NCBI GenBank assembly: GCA_027069645.1
Contig: JALXEI010000085.1
Span: forward strand, 1-7,383
Origin: Hyphomicrobiales bacterium
GTDB taxonomy: Bacteria > Pseudomonadota > Alphaproteobacteria > Rhizobiales > JAKIUO01
DNA length: 7,383 nt
Reading direction: 5' to 3'
A program made the translations under genes and the position numbers. This document shows, piece after piece, positions 1-5,510 of this stretch (positions within the stretch are counted from its first letter, which is position 1; each line of letters starts with the position of its first letter). Below the pieces are notes generated by a model, which saw only the letters and a program-made list of their open reading frames with translations, was not told where the DNA came from and searched no databases.

Positions 1-6
1 GTTATG

Positions 7-30
7 GATCCCCGCCTGCGCGGGGATGAC
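7..30. repeat. GC-rich hairpin repeat unit (REP-like)
   Basis: An 8-bp perfect inverted repeat, ATCCCCGC (8-15) and GCGGGGAT (20-27), is separated by the 4-nt loop CTGC and followed by GACA. Short elements of this form (a CCCCGC/GCGGGG hairpin ending in ATGAC) are a familiar dispersed intergenic repeat in proteobacterial genomes; that statement is from memory. No T-run follows on the plus strand, so it does not look like a classical intrinsic terminator, although it could stabilise the 3' end of a transcript from a gene lying left of the window. Only one copy is seen here, so repetitiveness is inferred. Confidence 0.55.
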
Positions 31-182
31 AAATAAAAACAACCGGTTGGGAGAAACGCCCTCAAAGCTGTATGGGGCGTATTTCATGCGATTGCCCTGA
101 CCTTGAGACCTGCCTCATTTATGAAGTAGTCTGCCGGTAGGGTAGTATGAACAATTCAGGTTCAACGAATGCGGAGGACGCA

Positions 183-1178
183 ATGATTGCAGTGAGAGAC
201 ATCATATATCGGGCCCTTACGGCGTTGCTGATTACCGGCGCGGGGCTGTTTGTGATGACAGATGGAGCCCGGGCCGCAAAACGCTTTGTCGCCATTGGCA
301 CCGGTGGCCCTACCGGTGTTTATTTTGTTCTGGGCAATGCCATTTGCAAAATGATCGACAAAATGGAAGAGGGCAAAAAGAATGCTCTGCACTGCTCGGC
401 CCCCTCAACCGGCGGCTCGGTCTACAATGTCAACGCCATTCGCCAGGGCGATCTTGATCTTGGTGTCGCCCAGTCGGATGTACAGCAACATGCCTACAAG
501 GGCACCGGCAAGTTCGAAGGACAGAAATTCGACAAACTGCGGGCCCTGTTCTCGGTCTATCCCGAACCGTTCCAGATTATCGTTGGCAAGGACAGCGGCA
601 TCAACAACTGGGAGGATCTGAAGGGCAAGCGCGTCAATATCGGCAATCCCGGCTCGGGGCAGCGCGGCACCTTTGAAGCCCTGATGCTGGCCCACAATAT
701 TGACGGCTCATGGTTTGGCAGTGTCAGCGAACTGACTTCGACAGAGCAGTCAAAAGCCCTGTGCGATGGCCAAATCGACGCCTATGGCTATACGGTTGGC
801 GTTCCCAATGCCGGCGTTGCCCGGGCCATTGATAATTGTGGTGCGCGCATCATATCCCTGAATGACAAGACTGTGGCAAGACTCGTTGCTGACAATCCCT
901 ATTATGCCTATGTAACCATCCCCAAAGGCACCTATTCAACGATAACAGAAGATGTCAGAACTTTCGGCGTGATGGCCACGACTGTTACCAGTGCCGATGC
1001 GAGCGAGGACGATATTTATGAAATCGTTCGCGCCGTATTTGAAAATCTTGACACTTTCCGCAAGCTGCATCCCGCTTTTGCTCATCTCGATCCCAAAAAG
1101 ATGATCTCCAGCGGCCTCTCGGCGCCCTTCCATCCCGGTGCTCTCAAATATTACCGGGAAAAGGGCTGGATCGAGTAA
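183..1178 (+). CDS. TAXI family TRAP transporter solute-binding protein
   Basis: This is a periplasmic substrate-binding subunit of a TRAP (tripartite ATP-independent periplasmic) transporter, TAXI subfamily. It would capture a small organic solute, probably an acid, and hand it to a fused QM membrane permease. The preferred start is the ATG at 183, because GGAGG (173-177) lies 5 nt upstream; an in-frame ATG at 147 would add 12 residues but has no ribosome binding site. The product is 331 aa, normal for the family. Residues 1-31 form a signal peptide (hydrophobic ALTALLITGAGLFVM, cleavage after ARA). Family signatures follow: IGTGGPTGVYF near 38-48, STGGSVYN at 75-82, AQSDVQ at 96-101, the central GKRVNIGNPGSGQRGTF at 148-164, and APFHPGALKYYREKGW near the C-terminus. 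Four cysteines (C55, C71, C194, C218) could form two disulfides in the periplasm (inference). No permease gene is in the window, so the substrate cannot be named. Confidence 0.93.
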   Translation: MIAVRDIIYRALTALLITGAGLFVMTDGARAAKRFVAIGTGGPTGVYFVLGNAICKMIDKMEEGKKNALHCSAPSTGGSVYNVNAIRQGDLDLGVAQSDVQQHAYKGTGKFEGQKFDKLRALFSVYPEPFQIIVGKDSGINNWEDLKGKRVNIGNPGSGQRGTFEALMLAHNIDGSWFGSVSELTSTEQSKALCDGQIDAYGYTVGVPNAGVARAIDNCGARIISLNDKTVARLVADNPYYAYVTIPKGTYSTITEDVRTFGVMATTVTSADASEDDIYEIVRAVFENLDTFRKLHPAFAHLDPKKMISSGLSAPFHPGALKYYREKGWIE

Positions 1179-1184
1179 CCCCCC

Positions 1185-1244
1185 GAAAGGAAATTACCCT
1201 TTCCTCAAGGTCGGATTTGCATTTCTACAGACCCGACCTTTTTT
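1185..1244 (+). terminator. Rho-independent terminator after the TAXI gene
   Basis: A perfect 8-bp stem AAGGTCGG (1207-1214) / CCGACCTT (1233-1240) with an 18-nt loop runs straight into a six-T tract (1239-1244). This is the standard intrinsic terminator layout and lies about 30 nt past the TAXI stop codon. Just upstream is a smaller hairpin, GAAAGG (1185-1190) / CCTTTC (1198-1203) with a 7-nt loop and no T-run, which may help stop or protect the transcript. The large loop lowers certainty slightly. Confidence 0.75.
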
Positions 1245-1304
1245 GCCCCGCATTTCCAGCACGATCGCGCACTGTCACGGGTTAAAATTTTCTGTGTATC
1301 GAAC

Positions 1305-1333
1305 TTCCCTTTGTGCGACATTATGCCTATATT
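1305..1333 (+). promoter_or_regulatory. possible promoter of the caspase gene (weak)
   Basis: The terminator upstream implies that the caspase gene has its own promoter in 1245-1373. The best -10-like element is TATATT (1328-1333), about 47 nt before the ATG at 1380. The hexamer 17 nt upstream of it, TTCCCT (1305-1310), is a poor -35 match. No operator-like repeat was noticed. This is a guess based on position and one hexamer. Confidence 0.22.
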
Positions 1334-1379
1334 GTCCTCACCGGGGCGTACGAGTTGAGATTGCCAGACAGGGGTGTTC

Positions 1380-2909
1380 ATGTTCAAGCCAGCTCAGATT
1401 GTCATGTCGGTGCTTGTCGCGCTAACCATCTTTTTTCCCGTAAAGTCATTTGCCGAAGGTCGTTACGCCCTGATTATTGGCAATTCCGCTTACAAGAGTG
1501 TCGCCCCTTTGAAAAATCCGCGGGCTGACGCGGAACTCATGTCAAGAACGCTCACTGAAGTCGGTTTTGAAGTCATCCTTGTAACGGACGCCGATCGTAC
1601 AAAAATGGGCCAGGCGATGTTGCAGTTCAGCCGCAAGCTGCGCAACAACCCGGGAAGCGTGGGGCTGTTCTATTATGCCGGACACGGTGTCCAGGTCAGC
1701 GGCGTCAATTACATGATCCCGGTCACCGCCAATATCACACATGAAGACGAGATTCGTTTCGAGGGCATTGATATAAACGAGTTTCTTGAAACCATGCGCA
1801 GTTCGGGATCACGTCTCAACATTATCATTCTGGATGCCTGCCGCAACAACCCCTTTCCGGTCTCTTCCCGCTCGGCCAGTCGCGGCCTTGCCCAGGTCGA
1901 GGCCACAAGCGGAACCCTGATCGCCTATTCCACAGCTCCTGGCAAGGTGGCTTTTGATGGCGGCGGCGTCAACAGCCCGTACACACTGGCTCTGGCGCGC
2001 TATATCCGCAAGCCCGGCCTTTCTGTCGAGACCGTGTTCAAGCGCGTCCTTGCCTCCGTGGAAGATGAAACGGGGAAAGAGCAAACCCCCTGGCTGAACA
2101 GTGCCTTTCGCGGCGAGTTCTATTTTGTCAAAAAGAAACCCGGCGCTGGCGCAACCTCCTCGCAGTCAACCTCTTCACCTTCAACAATGACCGACAAAAG
2201 CTCGGCCGAAAAACTGTTCTGGCAAAGCATTCTCAATTCCACCAACCCGGCCTCCTACAAGGCCTATCTGGCCACTTACCCCAACGGCATATTTGCAACC
2301 CTTGCCAAAATCAAAATCAGCGAACTGGAGAACGCCTCGAACAATACCGTCGTGGCCTCCCGTTCGACCGGGCGCAACAGCCCGGACGGGCAACAGGATG
2401 ACAACGGGGCATTCCCCGAACTCGTTCCGGCCAAACCGGTTCGCCAGCCCCGACAGGAACAGAAAACCAATACCCTTTCCTATCGATATGTTTTTCCCGA
2501 CAGCGCAACCCGGCAATTGCGACGGTCCGAAGTGGAGCCTCTCAGTTGTCACAAGCTGTGGCTGGCCCGCAACGAGATCTATTATCGCAAGGGCTATTGC
2601 TTCAAAACGGAAAAAGGCATCCGCTATTTTGACAATTCCAATTGTACATCCTCAAGGGTGCGCCTGACAGCGCTGGAATCGCGTAATCAGCGCACCATCC
2701 GCGCCTGGGAAATCCGCAAGCGCTGCCGCCTGAAACGGGCCATCAACAAATTGCCGCGCAAACGCTCATCGCTGCAAAGACGTCCTGCCACCGGCACCCG
2801 CTACAATACTCGCCCCGGCACCTTTCAACGAACCGGTTTTGGCAATCGGCAATCACCAGCGACATTCCGGCGCGCGCCCTCCGGCTTCAACCCGCAACGC
2901 AGACGCTGA
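1380..2909 (+). CDS. exported caspase-family (C14) protein with YARHG-like module
   Basis: The ATG at 1380 is preferred because AGGGG (1370-1374) sits about 5 nt upstream; a GTG two codons earlier (1374) is the alternative. The product is 509 aa. Residues 1-25 are a signal peptide (IVMSVLVALTIFFPV, cleavage SFA|EG). Residues ~26-250 form a caspase/metacaspase-like fold: RYALIIGNSAYKSVAPL, then YYAGHGV with the catalytic His102, then IIILDACRNNPF with the catalytic Cys154, then SGTLIAYSTAPG and a terminal RGEFYF strand. Residues ~275-318 form a helical segment seen after many bacterial caspase domains (FWQSI, YKAYLATYPNGIFATLAK). A low-complexity linker follows. Residues ~386-425 resemble a YARHG domain (SCHKLWLARNEIYYRKGYCF). 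The last 65 residues have 21 Arg/Lys and no Asp/Glu. Bacterial relatives commonly cleave after Arg or Lys; the substrate here is unknown. The gene stands alone and converges on cutA with a 13-bp gap. The fold and dyad are confident; the biological role is not known. Confidence 0.9.
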   Translation: MFKPAQIVMSVLVALTIFFPVKSFAEGRYALIIGNSAYKSVAPLKNPRADAELMSRTLTEVGFEVILVTDADRTKMGQAMLQFSRKLRNNPGSVGLFYYAGHGVQVSGVNYMIPVTANITHEDEIRFEGIDINEFLETMRSSGSRLNIIILDACRNNPFPVSSRSASRGLAQVEATSGTLIAYSTAPGKVAFDGGGVNSPYTLALARYIRKPGLSVETVFKRVLASVEDETGKEQTPWLNSAFRGEFYFVKKKPGAGATSSQSTSSPSTMTDKSSAEKLFWQSILNSTNPASYKAYLATYPNGIFATLAKIKISELENASNNTVVASRSTGRNSPDGQQDDNGAFPELVPAKPVRQPRQEQKTNTLSYRYVFPDSATRQLRRSEVEPLSCHKLWLARNEIYYRKGYCFKTEKGIRYFDNSNCTSSRVRLTALESRNQRTIRAWEIRKRCRLKRAINKLPRKRSSLQRRPATGTRYNTRPGTFQRTGFGNRQSPATFRRAPSGFNPQRRR

Positions 2910-2922
2910 AACACAGCCCTTG

Positions 2923-3249
2923 TTATGATTTGACGGCTCTTTTCAACCAGTTCAGATAGTCGGCATCGACCGAGGAACACGGCCAGCCAAATATTGCCGG
3001 CGTGTCAAAGGGATGGCGGGAGCGAATTTGCCTCGACAGTTCTTCCTGCTTGTCGGCAAGCGTCTTGAACAAAACGGCGGTTTCCTCGCCGCTCTGTATT
3101 TTGCCCTGCCATTCATATACGGATTTCATACCGGCAAAGATGTTGGCACAGGCCGCCAGCTTTTTCCGGACCATATCCCTCGCCATATCCTCTGCCTGTT
3201 GCGGGTCGGGAAATGTCGAATACACAAGCACCATTTCGGGCTTTGCCAT
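2923..3249 (-). CDS. cutA: CutA1 divalent-cation tolerance protein
   Basis: This is a small trimeric CutA1-family protein of 108 aa, the usual family length. The family was named for effects on copper and other divalent-cation tolerance in Escherichia coli, but its molecular role remains uncertain; the fold resembles PII signalling proteins. Visible signatures are the N-terminal VLVYSTFPD strand, KKLAACANI (30-37), the core SVYEWQGKIQSGEE (43-56), FKT (61-63), a HPFDTPAI segment (79-86) corresponding to the family's HPYExPEI, and YLNWL near the end. The start chosen is the ATG read at 3249-3247, because AAGGAG lies 9 nt upstream on the minus strand (3264-3259). A further in-frame ATG at 3270 would add 7 residues but lacks a ribosome binding site. 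It converges with the caspase gene and is divergent from nadK. The replacement of Tyr-Glu by Phe-Asp in the HPYE motif is a mild departure. Confidence 0.92.
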   Translation of the reverse strand: MAKPEMVLVYSTFPDPQQAEDMARDMVRKKLAACANIFAGMKSVYEWQGKIQSGEETAVLFKTLADKQEELSRQIRSRHPFDTPAIFGWPCSSVDADYLNWLKRAVKS

Positions 3250-3258
3250 TGTTTTAAA

Positions 3259-3264
3259 CTCCTT
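3259..3264 (-). promoter_or_regulatory. ribosome binding site that sets the cutA start
   Basis: Read on the minus strand this is AAGGAG, a near-perfect Shine-Dalgarno sequence, 9 nt before the ATG at 3249. It lies inside the extended reading frame that would begin at 3270, which makes the longer start unlikely. Confidence 0.7.
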
Positions 3265-3312
3265 CACCATATTTAATGAATGTAAAACAAACCTTTTATT
3301 CCATCACCAATT

Positions 3313-3329
3313 AACTGATAACATCAGTT
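3313..3329. promoter_or_regulatory. 17-bp perfect palindrome, candidate operator
   Basis: The arms AACTGAT (3313-3319) and ATCAGTT (3323-3329) are exact inverted copies separated by AAC. The site lies in the AT-rich gap between the divergent cutA and nadK genes, 64 bp from the cutA start and 43-64 bp from the possible nadK starts. That placement suits a dimeric repressor or activator controlling either or both genes. No regulator is encoded in the window, and the arms do not match an operator consensus I recognise. The palindrome is seen directly; its function is inferred. Confidence 0.4.
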
Positions 3330-3335
3330 CCAGCC

Positions 3336-3349
3336 GCACCAAATGGTGC
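3336..3349. promoter_or_regulatory. 14-bp palindrome GCACCA-AA-TGGTGC
   Basis: This is a perfect 6-bp inverted repeat with a 2-nt spacer, 7 bp to the right of the AACTGAT palindrome and just upstream of the likely nadK start. The spacer is too short for a stable RNA hairpin, so if it matters it is more likely as a DNA site. It spans the most upstream possible nadK ATG (3343), which has no ribosome binding site. A palindrome of this size can arise by chance. Confidence 0.25.
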
Positions 3350-3372
3350 TTTGTGAAAACCGGGCAAGTCTG

Positions 3373-4161
3373 ATGACCATCAAAAAAAGCAGAATGAACC
3401 TGAAAAACATTGCCTTTGTATCCAGCAATGTGGAATCAGCAAGGCAGGCCAGAGAGCGGCTTGAAGCCCGGTACGGATCGACAGACCTTCAAAATGCCGA
3501 TGTTGTCGTTGCCCTTGGCGGCGATGGCCTGATGCTGCAAACCCTGCATGAAACCATGTCCATGGGCGTCCCTATCTATGGTATGCATCAGGGGTCGGTG
3601 GGGTTTTTGATGAATGATTACAATGCCGACGGGCTTCTCGAACGACTGAAAAACGCGCAGATAAATATCATTCACCCGTTGCAAATGCATGTGATTGATA
3701 TGCAGGGACAGGAAACCAGCGCCCTTGCCATCAACGAGGTTTCCCTGCTCCGGCAGCGTTATCAGGCTTCGAAGCTGCGTCTGTCCATTGACGGCAAGGT
3801 GCGCCTCGAACTGTTGATCTGCGACGGCATTCTTGTGGCGACGCCCGCCGGCAGCACCGCCTATAACCTGTCTGCACACGGACCGATACTGCCCATCAAC
3901 GCCCCTCTTCTCGCCCTCACGCCCATCAGCCCGTTTCGCCCCCGACGCTGGCGCGGGGCCCTGTTGCCCAACAGTGCCAGTGTGAAAATCGAGGTTCTGG
4001 AACCTGACAAGCGACCGGTCAGCGCCGTGGCGGACCATACAGAGGTTCGCAATGTACGCACGGTCAGCATTGTCGAGCGGGCCGATATTCCCCTGAAACT
4101 GATGTTTGACAAGGGCCATGCCCTTGACGAGCGCATCCTTTCCGAACAGTTCATGTACTGA
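3373..4161 (+). CDS. nadK: NAD kinase
   Basis: This is a cytoplasmic NAD kinase that phosphorylates NAD+ with ATP or polyphosphate to make NADP+, the only direct route to NADP. It contains the diagnostic ALGGDGLMLQTLH, with the GGDG nucleotide-binding motif and catalytic Asp. It also has AINEVSLLRQ (NE motif), the glycine-rich CDGILVATPAGSTAYNLSAHGPILP, and the alphaproteobacterial-type TPISPFRPRRWRGALLPN with AVADHTEV near the end. In-frame ATGs occur at 3343, 3373 and 3394, and none has a strong Shine-Dalgarno. From 3373 the product is 262 aa; from 3394 it is 255 aa and begins MNLKNIAFVSS, which resembles the N-terminus of relatives as I recall them. The start is therefore uncertain. A segment usually written YGMNRGSVGFLMN in relatives (from memory) reads YGMHQGSVGFLMN here. 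The gene converges on the hydrolase gene with a 30-bp gap. Confidence 0.95.
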   Translation: MTIKKSRMNLKNIAFVSSNVESARQARERLEARYGSTDLQNADVVVALGGDGLMLQTLHETMSMGVPIYGMHQGSVGFLMNDYNADGLLERLKNAQINIIHPLQMHVIDMQGQETSALAINEVSLLRQRYQASKLRLSIDGKVRLELLICDGILVATPAGSTAYNLSAHGPILPINAPLLALTPISPFRPRRWRGALLPNSASVKIEVLEPDKRPVSAVADHTEVRNVRTVSIVERADIPLKLMFDKGHALDERILSEQFMY

Positions 4162-4191
4162 TCGGGCGGGGACCCGGCTTCGAGGTCCACG

Positions 4192-5010
4192 TCAATCCCG
4201 GCTGTGGAGATGGTCCATTTCCGAAAGAAACGCCAGCACGCCTTTTTTGAACACCGGATCACCAACACTTTTCATATGATCGCGGTTAGGGATATGGAGC
4301 ACTTTTGAACCTGGAACAAGCGCTTGCAAGTCATCGGGAGAACCGGCGATATCATCCCGGCTGCCCACCGCAATCAGTACAGGAGTCGAGATCCCTCCGA
4401 GCATCTCCGGCGTCACCTTCACACGTGGCCCGCGCAGACAGGCGGCAAGAGCCTTGAGGTCTCCCCCGGAATTTTGCGCAAAAACACGGAAAGAACGCGC
4501 CGTCGGGTCGGCAACATCCTCGGGGCGGTCCGCTTCGAAAGCCTCGGCCACCGGCGCCGAACCGCCAAGCCCCCGCACCATATTGATCCCCATGCCGCCA
4601 AATATGGCAGCGCGCACGCGTTTTTCGTTCTGATGCAGCATGAAGGCGGTAATCCGTGCACCCATCGAGTAGCCCATCACATAAGCCTGATCAATTCCCA
4701 GATGATCAAGCAGGCGCACGGCATCCCTCGCCATTAGATGCGCCCCGTAAACCTGCGGATCATGGGGCTTTTGACTTTGACCGTGACCGCGATTGTCAAT
4801 GCAGATCGTCGGATAACCCGCATCATGCAGGGTTTGCGTCCAGGACGGTTTGACCCAGTTGATATTGAAATTCGAAGCAAAGCCGTGAATCAGCAAGACG
4901 GGCGGCTTTTTCAAAGCCCCCTGCTGCAAAAATCCCTGCCCCTCTGCCGTCTCAAACCGATAGGCGATCTCGATGCCGTCGCTCTCAAAATGATCAATGA
5001 TTGCACTCAT
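4192..5010 (-). CDS. alpha/beta-fold hydrolase
   Basis: This is a 272-aa cytoplasmic alpha/beta hydrolase without a signal peptide. The fold landmarks are in order: LLIHGFASN (39-47) supplies the oxyanion-hole HG, then ICIDNRGHGQS (69-79), then the nucleophile elbow GYSMG with Ser115. After the cap region comes VGSRDDIAG with the acid Asp219 (or Asp220), and finally NRDHMKSVGDP with His245. The Ser-Asp-His triad is therefore complete. The family includes esterases, C-C bond hydrolases and haloperoxidase-like enzymes; the sequence does not show the substrate. The start is the ATG read from 5010, with only a weak purine-rich stretch (AGAAAGAAAC) upstream. The gene is divergent from the zf-CHCC gene. 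The 30-bp gap to nadK contains a GGACC/GGTCC hairpin (4170-4174 / 4184-4188) without a T-run, so no clear terminator is seen. A role shared with the monooxygenase is possible but unproven. Confidence 0.9.
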   Translation of the reverse strand: MSAIIDHFESDGIEIAYRFETAEGQGFLQQGALKKPPVLLIHGFASNFNINWVKPSWTQTLHDAGYPTICIDNRGHGQSQKPHDPQVYGAHLMARDAVRLLDHLGIDQAYVMGYSMGARITAFMLHQNEKRVRAAIFGGMGINMVRGLGGSAPVAEAFEADRPEDVADPTARSFRVFAQNSGGDLKALAACLRGPRVKVTPEMLGGISTPVLIAVGSRDDIAGSPDDLQALVPGSKVLHIPNRDHMKSVGDPVFKKGVLAFLSEMDHLHSRD

Positions 5011-5077
5011 TATGTTTCTTTCTGTCCGTCAGCTCAGCAATTGTCCGGGCGTTGCAACGGATTTTTGTGCTTCTGTT

Positions 5078-5107
5078 CTGGCATTTCCCCTGAAGTTTGG
5101 CTAATAT
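5078..5107 (+). promoter_or_regulatory. possible promoter of the zf-CHCC gene
   Basis: CTGGCA (5078-5083) matches four of six -35 bases, and TAATAT (5102-5107) keeps the key TA...T of a -10 box, with an 18-bp spacer. It lies in the 169-bp gap between divergent genes, about 72 bp before the ATG at 5180. Apart from this and a ribosome binding site, I see no clear operator or riboswitch in 5011-5179. The support is only a consensus match by eye. Confidence 0.3.
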
Positions 5108-5179
5108 TCCGCCAGACCGGATCGAAAACACCGACAGCCATTGTGATCGTCAGGCAGAGCAATTCAAAAGGAACACTGT

Positions 5180-5425
5180 ATGTCAGACCCCGTAATACCC
5201 CATTTTGTCAATGATGTCGGCAGCGAGAATATCCGCATCGGTGTAAAAATATTTGAATGCATGGGCGCCTCGCCACCTTTTGACCATCCTCATATCTATC
5301 TGGATATGGGAGCGGAGAAAAGCATTGTCTGCCCCTATTGCTCAACACTCTATGTCTATGACAAGGAATTGAAAGCCGAACAGACGGATCCGCCGGATTG
5401 TATTTACAAGCCAAAGGCCGCCTGA
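5180..5425 (+). CDS. zf-CHCC zinc-finger domain protein (NDUFS6-like)
   Basis: This is an 81-aa protein whose whole length is a zf-CHCC domain, the family that includes the mitochondrial complex I accessory subunit NDUFS6 and small alphaproteobacterial homologues. The expected zinc ligands are present: C27 in FECMGAS, H36 in FDHPHIYLDMG, and C51 and C54 in VCPYCSTLYVYD. An extra cysteine, C74, lies near the C-terminus (PPDCIY). In eukaryotes the homologue takes part in late assembly of complex I; a similar role here is inference. The start is well supported: AAGGA (5168-5172) lies 7 nt before the ATG. The gene is followed after 85 bp by the FAD monooxygenase on the same strand, so the two may be co-transcribed. 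Its length is usual for the family, and nothing is missing. Confidence 0.88.
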   Translation: MSDPVIPHFVNDVGSENIRIGVKIFECMGASPPFDHPHIYLDMGAEKSIVCPYCSTLYVYDKELKAEQTDPPDCIYKPKAA

Positions 5426-5437
5426 ACCGTCGGTAAT

Positions 5438-5462
5438 CCCGCAATATGGAGAAAGATGCGGG
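5438..5462 (+). other. intergenic hairpin between zf-CHCC and monooxygenase genes
   Basis: The arms CCCGCA (5438-5443) and TGCGGG (5457-5462) are a perfect 6-bp inverted repeat with a 13-nt loop. No T-run follows, so it is unlikely to be a complete intrinsic terminator. It could be a partial attenuator or an RNA-stability element lowering expression of the downstream gene (inference). The 85-bp gap contains nothing else recognisable. Confidence 0.25.
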
Positions 5463-5510
5463 CCAGGGAATTGGGAAGCAAACCGACCTTCATCCTGCGG
5501 GTGAACAATA

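Noticed and set aside
147..182. Upstream ATG for the TAXI protein
   Set aside because: It adds 12 polar residues ahead of a normal signal peptide and lacks a ribosome binding site, whereas the ATG at 183 has GGAGG at 5-nt spacing.
2181..2552. 123-codon minus-strand open frame
   Set aside because: It is antisense to the caspase linker; the caspase frame continues intact through this region.
183..2909. A TAXI-caspase two-gene system
   Set aside because: A strong intrinsic terminator and about 200 bp separate the genes, and no functional link is visible; adjacency alone is not enough.
2915..2943. Possible terminator between caspase and cutA (AGCC ... GGCT followed by CTTTT)
   Set aside because: The stem is only 4 bp with a long loop, too weak to call.
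3436..4119. 227-codon open frame on the minus strand
   Set aside because: It lies entirely opposite nadK, whose protein has all family motifs; the antisense translation shows no recognisable domain and no ribosome binding site.
4738..5214. 158-codon plus-strand open frame over the hydrolase start and into the zf-CHCC gene
   Set aside because: It overlaps two well-supported genes and its translation shows no domain.
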